Assembly (NCBI RefSeq): GCF_004153165.1
Contig: NZ_SEMD01000013.1
Location: forward strand, 1 to 64,000
Direction of reading: 5' to 3'
DNA from: Sporolactobacillus sp. THM7-4
GTDB lineage: Bacteria; Bacillota; Bacilli; Bacillales; Sporolactobacillaceae
Length of the DNA: 64,000 nt
The notes beneath the pieces were generated by a model. That model did not search any database and was not told the origin of the DNA. It saw only the letters and a program-made list of their open reading frames with translations. This document shows positions 19,563-27,054 of this stretch, piece by piece. Every line of letters starts with the position of its first letter. Position 1 is the first letter of the stretch. A program made the translations under genes and the position numbers.

Positions 19563-19799
19563 TTGCAAAAAATGAAAGATCAGGAGAAAATTATTCATGA
19601 AAAAATCATAGATAACCGCAGATTAGGTTTTCTATGTTTGTTTTTAGGCGTGTTCCTTTTTCTTGGGACGGTCGCACCAACCGTTGCCGATGCTCAATGG
19701 AAATCAGGGATTCTTTCACTCACAAGTCTCGCATTCTTGCTTTTTGCTTTCTTTTTTCATTGGAGAACAGCTAAACTAAAAGAAAAGATTGATAAATAA
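19563..19799 (+). CDS. yrhC: YrhC-like small membrane protein
   Basis: About 75 residues with two hydrophobic segments (LGFLCLFLGVFLFLGTVAP and ILSLTSLAFLLFAFFFHW) and a charged tail. This build and the position after the mtnN region match B. subtilis YrhC, whose function is unknown. The start is uncertain: GGAGG at 19555-19559 is three bases from TTG 19563 and twelve from ATG 19572. The symbol rests on position and shape rather than strong identity. Confidence 0.65.
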   Translation: MQKMKDQEKIIHEKIIDNRRLGFLCLFLGVFLFLGTVAPTVADAQWKSGILSLTSLAFLLFAFFFHWRTAKLKEKIDK

Positions 19800-19825
19800 A
19801 TAGAATGTAAAGGGAGAGACCCGCG

Positions 19826-20614
19826 TTGGACTTGAATCTGAAAGGAAAACACGCCCTCGTTCTCGCTTCGAGCGCCGGACTGGGGAAGGCGATTGCCAGG
19901 CAGCTGCTTCTTGAGGGAGCGGAGGTTATCATCTCGAGCCGGAGTACTCAGCGTCTGAGTGAAACAGCGGCTGAACTGGCGAATGGAACAGGCGGGAAGG
20001 TTTTCTATTTTGCTGCTGACGTATCTAAAAAAAGTGATCTGGATGCACTGATTGAGTTTACACGCCGTAAATTTGCTGCACTCGATATTCTGGTCAATAA
20101 TGCGGGAGGTCCGCCAGGAGGAGATTTTCTATCATTGACTGATGCGGACTGGCAAAAGGCATTTGAGTTAAATTTACTCAGTTATATCCGAATGATCCGC
20201 TCTGCCGTTCCGCTGATCGAGAAGGCTGGGGGTGGTCATATCGTAAACATTGCTTCTTCATCCATTAAAAGGCCGATTGACGGGCTTGTCCTGTCCAATA
20301 CTTTTCGGCTCGGCATTGTCGGCCTGACGAAAACACTGGCCGGCGAACTGGCCGGTAAGAAGATCCTGATCAATACGCTTGCACCGGGTCGTATCGCGAC
20401 GGACAGGGTAGCAAATCTCGATCAAAGGAAAAGTGAGCGAAGCGGCATCCCCGTTGAAGAGATCAGAAGCCGTTCGGAAGCTCAAATTCCTCTTGGCAGA
20501 TATGGGACTCCTGATGAATTTGCCAGGGTTGCAGCATTTCTTTTATCGGATGCAAGCTCTTATGTAACTGGGAGTTCGGTACTCGTTGACGGTGGGCTGG
20601 TCCGAAGCATTTGA
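19826..20614 (+). CDS. Short-chain dehydrogenase/reductase with altered active site
   Basis: The 262-residue protein has the Rossmann start ALVLASSAGLGKAIA, DILVNNAGG, HIVNIASSS and the C-terminal LLSDASSYVTGSSVLVDGG of classical SDRs. Two things differ. The cofactor loop is ASSAGLG rather than TGxxxGIG, and the catalytic YxxxK motif is replaced by S-NTF-R (LSNTFRLGIVGLTK). The serine of the catalytic tetrad appears retained. Related divergent SDRs with LSNxxR exist, so this may be a subfamily with another mechanism or a binding-only role; the substrate is unknown. It starts with TTG after AAGGGAGAG. Confidence 0.85.
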   Translation: MDLNLKGKHALVLASSAGLGKAIARQLLLEGAEVIISSRSTQRLSETAAELANGTGGKVFYFAADVSKKSDLDALIEFTRRKFAALDILVNNAGGPPGGDFLSLTDADWQKAFELNLLSYIRMIRSAVPLIEKAGGGHIVNIASSSIKRPIDGLVLSNTFRLGIVGLTKTLAGELAGKKILINTLAPGRIATDRVANLDQRKSERSGIPVEEIRSRSEAQIPLGRYGTPDEFARVAAFLLSDASSYVTGSSVLVDGGLVRSI

Positions 20615-20638
20615 TTATTTCTAATATGAGCAAAAGGG

Positions 20639-20667
20639 TTTACATTGGCTTCAGGATGCAATACAAT
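20639..20667 (+). promoter_or_regulatory. Sigma-A type promoter in the SDR-yrzI gap
   Basis: TTTACA (20639-20644), a 17-base spacer and TACAAT (20662-20667) give ten of twelve consensus positions. It points into a region with no convincing gene until 21129. Confidence 0.6.
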
Positions 20668-20673
20668 GACTCT

Positions 20674-20838
20674 TGCAGTCAGGATGAGGGCTGCAGAAAA
20701 TATCATCGTTTCGCTACCCGGAAGAGCTGGAGAACAGAGAAAACCGGGTGATAAAGAAACAGCTTGAATCATGTCCGGTTTCGAGAATGAATAAGAGCGT
20801 GACAGAGCGGAGGAAACCGGCCTGCCGGGACGTTTTTT
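20674..20838 (+). ncRNA. Candidate noncoding RNA
   Basis: This stretch lies between a good promoter and a GC-rich hairpin (CCGG-CCTG-CCGG, 20817-20828) followed by GACG and six T (20833-20838). A central helix ACCCGG..CCGGGT is also visible. The transcript would be about 165 bases. I recognise no known RNA family. The only ORF inside (27 codons from the ATG in CAGGATGAGG) has no real ribosome site. Confidence 0.4.
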
Positions 20839-21128
20839 GTCATTAAGGTCAGGTCATCAGGAAGACTCGGAAATAATTCCGGAGCTCTGATGTTTCACGG
20901 ACCTCCGGCATCACCGGCATTAATCAAAAATTTTAAACCTGCTCATGAACACAGATCCACTATCTTCCAAATCAGCAAACGAAAGGTTTCCTTCACTAAC
21001 TGAGAGAGAAACAGTTCACAGAGTGTGTTGAGAGTTGAGCGGGCAGCGATCACATGATGGTAAGCTTCAATCAGGATCAAAATGCATGGTTTTGTGAACA
21101 CGGGTTAGCTGCAGAGGAGGAAGAAAAA
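20839..21128 (+). other. Intergenic stretch before yrzI
   Basis: No gene is supported here. There is one dyad, CCGGAG..CTCCGG (20879-20908), without a T tract. An in-frame extension of yrzI back to 21054 exists but lacks a ribosome site. Confidence 0.5.
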
Positions 21129-21275
21129 ATGTTCAGAATGAGTCTCTTCACTTTTTCTCATGTTACGATTAACAGGAAAAAGTCATCGGCACAGCGGGTT
21201 GAAGATCAGGAACGAATCCGCCGCTTATATGATGAAATGATGAACAAACGGTTGGAATACAGCAGATTCTTTTGA
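21129..21275 (+). CDS. yrzI: YrzI family small protein
   Basis: The 48-residue peptide (MFRMSLFTFSHVTINRKK...RIRRLYDEMMNKRLEY) has the hydrophobic/beta N-terminus and charged helical C-terminus of Bacillus YrzI peptides. AGAGGAGG eight bases before the ATG makes this start far better than the upstream one at 21054. In B. subtilis yrzI also lies near yrhC. The role is unknown. A strong terminator follows. Confidence 0.75.
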   Translation: MFRMSLFTFSHVTINRKKSSAQRVEDQERIRRLYDEMMNKRLEYSRFF

Positions 21276-21293
21276 TAAAAATGATGTGAAAGG

Positions 21294-21329
21294 CGCTTAC
21301 CCGCGATCGGGCAAAGCGTTCTTTTTTTT
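21294..21329 (+). terminator. Terminator after yrzI
   Basis: CGCTT-A-CCCG-CGAT-CGGG-CA-AAGCG forms a two-part stem, followed by TTC and eight T. Confidence 0.85.
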
Positions 21330-21389
21330 AAAATAAATTTCATGTGCAAGTCTGGCATCGTGCAGGATGAACAGTTGAACAAGCGCTGC

Positions 21390-21426
21390 AAAAAGTACCC
21401 CCCTGCACCGGAAACGTGCAGAGGGG
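21390..21426 (-). terminator. Terminator of the minus-strand flavoprotein gene
   Basis: Read on the minus strand, CCCCTCTGCAC pairs with GTGCAGGGG (two-base bulge) and is followed by GGTACTTTTTG. It lies 20 bases past the stop of the gene at 21446. Confidence 0.65.
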
Positions 21427-21445
21427 TCTTCACAGCCATTTAGTA

Positions 21446-22018
21446 TTATTTTTTCGCGGGTACGGCTTCGTGATCGGTGTATCTTTCTCCTTTCAGTTCA
21501 CTGATGAGATTGATCGCCGTTTTCGCCCCATCTCCGCTCGTCACGATTGTATGAACACTGACGCCTGCCGCGACACCCGCAGCCCATATCCCATTGATGC
21601 TGGTATGTCCGGCCGGGTCCGTATCAATGACTGTTTTAACATATTTTTCCTGACCTTCTTTTGTTTTTAAACCAATGGTTCGGGCGAGTCTGGCGTTCGA
21701 ACCGGTAGCGAGAATGACCTGTTTCGCCTCGAACGTTTCACCTGATTCTGTCTCAATAGAGAACCCGTCATCCGTTTGATGGATGGTGGTTACCTGAGCA
21801 TGATGGATTTCCGTTCCGGAGTTCTCGACCTGCTTCCGTCCGGCCTTAACGAGTTCTTCGCCGGTTAGTTCGCCCGTACCGTAATGATTTTTAAGAAGCG
21901 CTCGTTTAGTCAGACCTTTTTCATTGTCCAGAAGTACTGTTTTCAAACCGCTTCGGCCGAGAAAAATGGCTGCGCTCTGACCGGCAGGTCCTCCGCCAAC
22001 AACTGCTGCATCGTACAT
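21446..22018 (-). CDS. Short thioredoxin reductase-like FAD oxidoreductase
   Basis: The 190-residue protein has the FAD-binding AAVVGGGPAGQSAAIFLGRSG at the N-terminus, an ATGSNARL segment and the second FAD contact GIWAAGVAAG. It is only about 60% the length of TrxB (about 310 residues). The inserted NADPH domain with the CxxC pair is absent, so it cannot be an ordinary thioredoxin reductase. It is not obviously truncated: both ends of the FAD domain are present, and GGAGGAAACG precedes the ATG. Electron donor and acceptor are unknown. Confidence 0.8.
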   Translation of the reverse strand: MYDAAVVGGGPAGQSAAIFLGRSGLKTVLLDNEKGLTKRALLKNHYGTGELTGEELVKAGRKQVENSGTEIHHAQVTTIHQTDDGFSIETESGETFEAKQVILATGSNARLARTIGLKTKEGQEKYVKTVIDTDPAGHTSINGIWAAGVAAGVSVHTIVTSGDGAKTAINLISELKGERYTDHEAVPAKK

Positions 22019-22079
22019 AAATCGTTTCCTCCAATCTATTTAGCTGCTTATATTTAAAGCAGATCCATTATTATGATAA

Positions 22080-22370
22080 CTAATATCGGATTTCAAATGT
22101 TTTAAAATGCTCAAGCGTTTCATTTTGACGCACGTCCATATTTTCCACGCGTGAAAAACGGTTCCCTTTTTTAATCACCTGGATGAAGTGGTTGACCCGC
22201 TCTTCAGGGCCCTCGGCAACAATTTCGACACTGCCGTCCATCCTGTTTCGAACCCAGCCGTTCACGCGTAAAGACTTTGCGCTTTGCCAGGCGAAATAAC
22301 GAAAACCAACAGCTTGTACTCTTCCCTGAACTATGAGATGAGCACTTTTCATTTTCTCAGTATCATTCAT
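22080..22370 (-). CDS. acyP: Acylphosphatase
   Basis: The small alpha/beta enzyme (96 residues) hydrolyses acyl phosphates. The phosphate-binding loop and catalytic arginine are in VQGRVQAVGFRYF, and the catalytic asparagine is in GWVRNRMDGSVEIVAEG. GAGGGAG is well placed before the ATG. It lies 61 bases upstream of the flavoprotein gene on the same strand and may be co-transcribed with it. Confidence 0.93.
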   Translation of the reverse strand: MNDTEKMKSAHLIVQGRVQAVGFRYFAWQSAKSLRVNGWVRNRMDGSVEIVAEGPEERVNHFIQVIKKGNRFSRVENMDVRQNETLEHFKTFEIRY

Positions 22371-22495
22371 TTGGCTCCCTCGCTTTTCATCCTTTTTAAT
22401 TCAAGTTTACCATTTGTTCTGATGATGAAAAACGAGAGCACTCGTCAACTAAGAAAATTCACCCGGATTTAAGGTGCTCGTTTGCCTTCGTGTAT

Positions 22496-23197
22496 TTATC
22501 GCTTAGGTTGCCTGTAAATCTCATTGAACAGTTTCATAAGCGCCCGTTTTTCGATTCTTGATACATAGCTTCTGGAGATTGACAATTTTTCTGCAATTTC
22601 CCGTTGGGTCAGCTCTTCATGATTTTCGAGGCCGAAACGGTCAATCACCACTTCTTTTTCCCGGGGGTCAAGAACATGGAGCGATTCATAAATTTTTTTC
22701 GTTTCCATGTTCAAAGAGATCTCGTCAACAATATCTTTATTTGTGGACTTTAATATATCAATCAGTGAGATCGTGTTTCCCTCTTTATCCTGCCCAATCG
22801 GATCATTCAGAGAGACATCTTTTCTTGTTTTTTTTAAACCGCGAAGATGCATCAGTATTTCATTTTCGATACATCTTGCCGCATAGGTGGCGAGTTTCGT
22901 CCCTTTTCCTGTAGAGTAGCTTTCGATGGCCTTGATCAGCCCGATGGTCCCGATTGAGATCAGATCATCTGTATCCTCTTTTGTGTTCTCAAACTTTTTC
23001 ACAATGTGCGCGACCAGCCGGAGATTGTGTTCAATCAATTTATCGCGAGCTTTTTTATCACCTTTGGCCATGAGCATCAGATAACGGCTTTCTTCCTCTT
23101 CAGAGAGAGGCTGGGGGAAGGCATTGTTTTTCACATAGGACACAAGAAGCAGAACCTGTTTGAACAAGTAAGCAAGCCCGCCAACAATGGACAGCAT
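22496..23197 (-). CDS. sigK: Mother-cell sporulation sigma factor, pro-sigma-K
   Basis: The 233-residue sigma factor directs late mother-cell gene expression. It has the hydrophobic pro-sequence (about 20 residues, [17 protein letters not shown] around the usual cleavage site), region 2 ([19 protein letters not shown] ... [16 protein letters not shown]) and region 4 ([26 protein letters not shown]). The gene is continuous, whereas B. subtilis 168 carries sigK split by the skin element. AGAGGAGTGAG precedes the ATG. The pro-sequence implies membrane-linked proteolytic activation, though no SpoIVFB gene is in the window. Confidence 0.96.
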   Translation of the reverse strand: MLSIVGGLAYLFKQVLLLVSYVKNNAFPQPLSEEEESRYLMLMAKGDKKARDKLIEHNLRLVAHIVKKFENTKEDTDDLISIGTIGLIKAIESYSTGKGTKLATYAARCIENEILMHLRGLKKTRKDVSLNDPIGQDKEGNTISLIDILKSTNKDIVDEISLNMETKKIYESLHVLDPREKEVVIDRFGLENHEELTQREIAEKLSISRSYVSRIEKRALMKLFNEIYRQPKR

Positions 23198-23243
23198 GAT
23201 CTCTCACTCCTCTTACGGGTCTCGAATTTTCTTTGCTGTATTT

Positions 23244-23272
23244 TATTCTATGGGCGCCTTGCTTGTCTCTTG
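23244..23272 (-). promoter_or_regulatory. Possible sigma-K/E-type promoter of sigK
   Basis: On the minus strand CATAGAATA (23244-23252) fits the CATAnnnTA -10 of sigma-K promoters, with ACA triplets about 17 bases upstream as a minimal -35. Autoregulation of sigK is known in B. subtilis, but the match is short. Confidence 0.3.
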
Positions 23273-23372
23273 TCTGTCCATGAATGCGTCATTTCCGGGC
23301 GAATGCCCTGTCAAAAAGAACCCCCCTGAATAGAGTATAAGTGAACCTTCTATTCAAAGGAGCTGATAATGA

Positions 23373-23471
23373 ATGAGTTATTCAGGCGGCTATGGATATG
23401 GATCCGGTTTTGCCCTGATCGTTGTGCTGTTCATTCTTCTGATTATCGTCGGTACTGCATTCGTGTATTAA
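23373..23471 (+). CDS. YjcZ family sporulation peptide
   Basis: The 32-residue peptide reads MSYSGGYGYGSGFALIVVLF then ILLIIVGTAFVY: a Gly/Tyr-rich head followed by one hydrophobic segment, the standard build of YjcZ-type peptides found in spores. AAAGGAG precedes it. An overlapping ATG four bases upstream is in another frame. A strong terminator starts 12 bases after the stop, which supports it as a real independent gene. Confidence 0.85.
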   Translation: MSYSGGYGYGSGFALIVVLFILLIIVGTAFVY

Positions 23472-23483
23472 TGCGATGCAAGC

Positions 23484-23518
23484 AGAAGGAGCCGTTCTTT
23501 CGGCCCCTTCTTTTTTTT
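23484..23518 (+). terminator. Terminator after the YjcZ-type gene
   Basis: AGAAGG-A-GCCG and CGGC-C-CCTTCT pair around TTCTTT, followed by eight T. The 185 bases beyond it, up to sda, show nothing recognisable. Confidence 0.85.
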
Positions 23519-23705
23519 AAAAATTTTTGGGTCTGGTTTACCTGAGGACTCTGTTCCCCGTTTGCCGGGAGATCATCTCATACATAAAAGATTTGCAATT
23601 AGTCTTTACTCAGGCAAAACCTTTGTCTGATTGGCAAAGCTTTTCACTCTCTCGCCCGAAGGCGGCTGGTTAATGGATCAGGACGGGTTTTCTGTCCGGT
23701 CTGAA

Positions 23706-23840
23706 TTATCGATGCAGGCATGTAGTCAAAGAACGTTTTTCTAACTCGCGTTCGATCAGATGGATAAAATCCTGGTTCAAATGGTATTTTTTTGCTTTAA
23801 CATATGATTCAATCAGCAAATCGTCCGATAAATTCTCCAT
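23706..23840 (-). CDS. sda: Sporulation checkpoint inhibitor Sda
   Basis: Sda binds sporulation histidine kinases such as KinA and blocks phosphorelay signalling while replication is active. The 44-residue peptide ([20 protein letters not shown], then [17 protein letters not shown]) matches B. subtilis Sda along its two-helix hairpin. The only close consensus ribosome site, AAGGAGGTG (23862-23870), is 21 bases from this ATG, unusually far. The in-frame extension to 23951 is not plausible. The promoter and DnaA boxes upstream fit replication control of sda. Confidence 0.88.
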   Translation of the reverse strand: MENLSDDLLIESYVKAKKYHLNQDFIHLIERELEKRSLTTCLHR

Positions 23841-23904
23841 TTGGTCCCCGTCTCCGGTCCTCACCTCCTTGCCGAGAAAAAGGATGCATCTTTTTCTATC
23901 TAAA

Positions 23905-23933
23905 ACTATATCATGAACACAGACGAAGAACAA
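23905..23933 (-). promoter_or_regulatory. sda promoter
   Basis: On the minus strand TTGTTC (23928-23933) and TATAGT (23905-23910) are separated by exactly 17 bases. The first DnaA box begins nine bases upstream of the -35. Confidence 0.6.
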
Positions 23934-23941
23934 TTGACCCA

Positions 23942-24040
23942 TTATCCACAAAGTGAGGTGGATAACTTGTGTATTCTTTGTTTATAAACAGAAAAATTGT
24001 TGAAAAATATCGTTGGTATATGTGGACAAGGTTATCCACA
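23942..24040. promoter_or_regulatory. DnaA-box cluster upstream of sda
   Basis: Two perfect boxes TTATCCACA lie at 23942-23950 and 24032-24040. Two inverted boxes with one mismatch each lie at 23957-23965 (GGTGGATAA) and 24021-24029 (TGTGGACAA). They form two inverted pairs about 70 bases apart. In B. subtilis DnaA binds the sda promoter region and links sporulation to replication. The whole 23841-24193 gap holds only this cluster, the sda promoter and the yqeG upstream region. Confidence 0.85.
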
Positions 24041-24193
24041 AAAAAAGCTGTTGTCGTTTATTGTCGAAACATTTCTATTCTCTTTTCGCAGATCGTGCAT
24101 ATAAAGGGCGTCATTATTTAGTTAATCACATAAAATTTACCTGTTTGTTCTAAGTTCAATGCTTTATCAGATTTTTCTTAAAATGAGGTTTTC

Positions 24194-24787
24194 ATGAAAT
24201 ATCGCGGTTTTGGACTTGGTAAAACCGGGAAGATGTGGGAAAATGAAATCAGAATACGAGGTGTTTATCTTTTGCTGGAAAAACTTTTACCGGAAGAACA
24301 TGTCAACAGTATCCTCGATATACAGCCGGAAGAACTGAAGAAACGGGGAATTAAAGGAGTCCTTACCGACCTGGACAATACTCTTGTCGCATGGAATGAA
24401 GCCCATCTGACGCCGGAACTCGTCAAATGGTTTGCTGCTTTTAAAGAGGCAGGCATTTCCGTCATGATCCTTTCCAATAATAATGAAAGACGTGTGAAAA
24501 AGTTTTCTGATCAGGCAGATATTCCTTATATCTATCGGGCAAGAAAACCACTTCCCTTCGCGTTTAAGCGGGCAATGAAAAAAATGAACCTGTCAAAGGA
24601 AGAATTAGTCGTTATTGGCGATCAGATTATGACGGATGTCTGGGGCGGCAACCAGATTGGTGCCCATACCATTCTCGTTGCCCCGGTTGCCTCGACTGAT
24701 GGATGGGCGACGAAAATGAACCGGCGGATGGAGCGCATGGTTTTGTCGCGGATGCGCCGAAAAGGATGGATTAAATGGGAGGATTGA
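24194..24787 (+). CDS. yqeG: YqeG family HAD-IIIA phosphatase
   Basis: HAD motif I is VLTDLDNTLVAWN, motif II is MILSNNN, and the motif III/IV region is VVIGDQIMTDVWGGN. The enzyme resembles phosphatidylglycerophosphate phosphatases but its substrate in Bacillus is not established. The ATG at 24194 (GAGG six bases upstream) gives 197 residues, about 25 longer than most homologues. A TTG at 24272, preceded by GAGGTG, would give the usual length, so the start is open. It heads the conserved yqeG-yqeH-aroE-yqeI-nadD-yqeK-rsfS operon. Confidence 0.9.
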   Translation: MKYRGFGLGKTGKMWENEIRIRGVYLLLEKLLPEEHVNSILDIQPEELKKRGIKGVLTDLDNTLVAWNEAHLTPELVKWFAAFKEAGISVMILSNNNERRVKKFSDQADIPYIYRARKPLPFAFKRAMKKMNLSKEELVVIGDQIMTDVWGGNQIGAHTILVAPVASTDGWATKMNRRMERMVLSRMRRKGWIKWED

Positions 24788-24790
24788 AGT

Positions 24791-25894
24791 GTGGCTGATA
24801 TTTTTTGTGAAGGATGCGGAGTGAAAATACAAACAGAAGATAAGAACGGGTTAGGCTATGCCCCGCCCTCCGCTTTAGAGAATGAGCATGTCGTTTGCCA
24901 GCGCTGTTTTCGTTTGACACATTACAATGAGGTTCAGCCTGTACCGCTGACCGATGACGATTTCTTGAATATGCTGTCAAGAATTGGCGAGACTCGGGCA
25001 CTGGTTGTTTACTTGGTCGATATTTTTGACTTTGAGGGCAGCTGGGTGCCCGGGATTCAGCGCTTTATCGGGGATAATCCGGTTCTTATGGTCGGAAATA
25101 AGGAAGACCTGCTTCCAAAGTCGACCAATCCGAACAAATTAAAAAACTGGATCCGGCGTTCAGCAAAGCAGCTTGGCTTAAAGCCTGTGGATGTTCTGCT
25201 GATGAGTGCACAGAAAAACCAGGGGATAGACGAAGTTGCCCGGAATATGGAGTACTACCGTAAAGGAAGAGATGTCTATATCGTCGGCTCGACAAATGTC
25301 GGAAAATCGACATTCATCAACCATCTGATCAAGGCAGCTACAGGTGAGGATGAAGCGATTACAACCTCGCACTTTCCGGGGACAACTCTTGATTTTATCG
25401 GGATTCCCCTTGAGGACGGAAGCAGAATCTATGACACGCCGGGTGTGGTTAATCCGCATCAGATGATACATATCGTGGATGCCCGCGATTATAAACAAAT
25501 CATGCCGAAACAGGAAATTAAACCAAGAGTATATCAGGTGAATGAAAATCAGACCCTCTTTCTTGGAGGGCTGGCCCGAATCGATTATCTTGGCAACGGC
25601 CGGCGGTCGCTTGTTGTCTATGCTTCCAGTGCTTTGAACATTCATCGGACAAAGCAGGAAAAAGCCGATGATCTTTTTCACCGGCAGTATGGACAACTTC
25701 TTGTTCCTCCGAGTAAGCCGGAAGCAGTACCGGACATGAAGCGTTATGACTTTTCTACAAAGGACAACACGGAAATGGATGTTGTTTTCTCCGGTCTGGG
25801 ATGGGTGACGATCAAAGGAAAGGGTGCAAGAATTTCCGCCTATGCTCCAAATGGAGTGGGCGTATACATTCGTTCTTCAATCATTAAGGGGTAA
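24791..25894 (+). CDS. yqeH: Circularly permuted ribosome-biogenesis GTPase YqeH
   Basis: An N-terminal zinc finger (CEGC ... CQRC) is followed by GTPase motifs in permuted order: G4 NKED, G5 SAQ, G1 GSTNVGKS, G2 and G3 DTPG. A C-terminal RNA-binding domain follows. YqeH acts in 30S subunit assembly. It starts with GTG three bases after the yqeG stop; length 367 is normal. Confidence 0.96.
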   Translation: MADIFCEGCGVKIQTEDKNGLGYAPPSALENEHVVCQRCFRLTHYNEVQPVPLTDDDFLNMLSRIGETRALVVYLVDIFDFEGSWVPGIQRFIGDNPVLMVGNKEDLLPKSTNPNKLKNWIRRSAKQLGLKPVDVLLMSAQKNQGIDEVARNMEYYRKGRDVYIVGSTNVGKSTFINHLIKAATGEDEAITTSHFPGTTLDFIGIPLEDGSRIYDTPGVVNPHQMIHIVDARDYKQIMPKQEIKPRVYQVNENQTLFLGGLARIDYLGNGRRSLVVYASSALNIHRTKQEKADDLFHRQYGQLLVPPSKPEAVPDMKRYDFSTKDNTEMDVVFSGLGWVTIKGKGARISAYAPNGVGVYIRSSIIKG

Positions 25895-25900
25895 TCATAA

Positions 25901-26752
25901 ATGAGAAAATGGTACGGGATCATTGGGGACCCAATCGAACATACTTTATCTCCAATGATGCATGAACATTGGTTTAAGAAGGCGGGTCTTTCAAGTTTAT
26001 ATCTGGCTTTTCATGTCAACAGGAGCCAGCTTGCCCGGGCAGTCGAGGGAATGAAAGTACTCGGTATCGGCGGATTTAATGTGACTGTTCCGCATAAATC
26101 TGCAATTATTCCTTTTCTTGATGAAATTGACGATGAGGCAAGAATGATTGGAGCCGTCAATACAGTGGTTCATGCAAACGGCCGGCTGATTGGTTATAAT
26201 ACGGATGGGACGGGTTTTCTGAGATCGCTTGTGACTCGTTATCCGAAGCTGGCCGAAAGGAAGCCCTCGGTGCTTTTATTGGGTGCGGGCGGTGCAGCAA
26301 GGGCAGTTGCACTGACACTGGCAAAATATATGGCGCTCAGGATCGACATCGCTAACCGCACGCTGGAAAAAGCAATTCGCCTCAGCGGGGCATGCCGTGC
26401 ATTCTGTCCCTCAGAAGGACTGGACCTTTCCGAGGTATCCGGACTTCTTTATAAATACGATATCGTTATAAATGCAACATCGACAGGCCTTTACCCGGAT
26501 CTGGACAGCTCTCCGGTACGGATTGAAAATACTCGAAAAGAGACACTTTTTGCAGATATAATCTATAAACCCTGTCGGACCGCTTTTCTCCGCCAGGCGG
26601 AAAAAAAAGGTAATCCGATTATCAATGGCTTACCAATGCTGATTGAACAGGGAGCTCTTGCCTTTGAAAAATGGACAGGGCTGAAACCGGACACGGGCGA
26701 GATGGAAAATTTATTACAATTGACGTTGAAAAGGAAGAGTGATGGATGCTAA
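25901..26752 (+). CDS. aroE: Shikimate dehydrogenase
   Basis: AroE reduces 3-dehydroshikimate with NADPH in aromatic amino acid synthesis. Substrate-binding segments are HTLSPMMHE and NVTVPHKSA, where the lysine is catalytic; the cofactor loop is LLGAGGAARAV, and YNTDGTGF is conserved. It is 283 residues long and lies six bases after yqeH. It overlaps yqeI by seven bases, so it sits inside the ribosome-assembly operon as in B. subtilis. Confidence 0.96.
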   Translation: MRKWYGIIGDPIEHTLSPMMHEHWFKKAGLSSLYLAFHVNRSQLARAVEGMKVLGIGGFNVTVPHKSAIIPFLDEIDDEARMIGAVNTVVHANGRLIGYNTDGTGFLRSLVTRYPKLAERKPSVLLLGAGGAARAVALTLAKYMALRIDIANRTLEKAIRLSGACRAFCPSEGLDLSEVSGLLYKYDIVINATSTGLYPDLDSSPVRIENTRKETLFADIIYKPCRTAFLRQAEKKGNPIINGLPMLIEQGALAFEKWTGLKPDTGEMENLLQLTLKRKSDGC

Positions 26753-27042
26753 GCAGCAAACAAAAAAAATATTTAAGGAAGCTGGCTCAGCCGCTCAGAC
26801 CCGTTTTTCAGATTGGCAAATCCGGGCTTCATGAACAGGTTTATAAAGAACTGAATGCCGTATTGGAAAAACGTGAACTGATTAAAGGATCATTACTCAA
26901 AAACACATTTGAAGATCCGGAAGAAGCCGGGGAACGGATTGCCAGGGAAACCGGTGCTGACCTTGTACAGGTTATTGGCCATACACTGGTTTTATACAGG
27001 GAGTCCAAAGAACATAAGAAGATAGAACTTCCAGAAGAATAG
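26746..27042 (+). CDS. yqeI: YhbY-type RNA-binding protein (YqeI)
   Basis: The 98-residue single CRS1-YhbY domain has the conserved LRKLAQPLRPVFQIGKSGL loop, which contains the GKxG motif. The family binds pre-50S ribosomal particles. Its start overlaps the aroE end by seven bases, indicating coupled translation. nadD follows after about a dozen bases. Confidence 0.93.
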   Translation: MLSSKQKKYLRKLAQPLRPVFQIGKSGLHEQVYKELNAVLEKRELIKGSLLKNTFEDPEEAGERIARETGADLVQVIGHTLVLYRESKEHKKIELPEE

Positions 27043-27054
27043 GAAAGAGTTGTG

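Noticed and set aside
23520-23705. Search for a further gene or RNA between the YjcZ-type gene and sda
   Set aside because: Only short imperfect dyads (for example GGACGGG..CTGTCC near 23680-23696) without T tracts or promoters were found.
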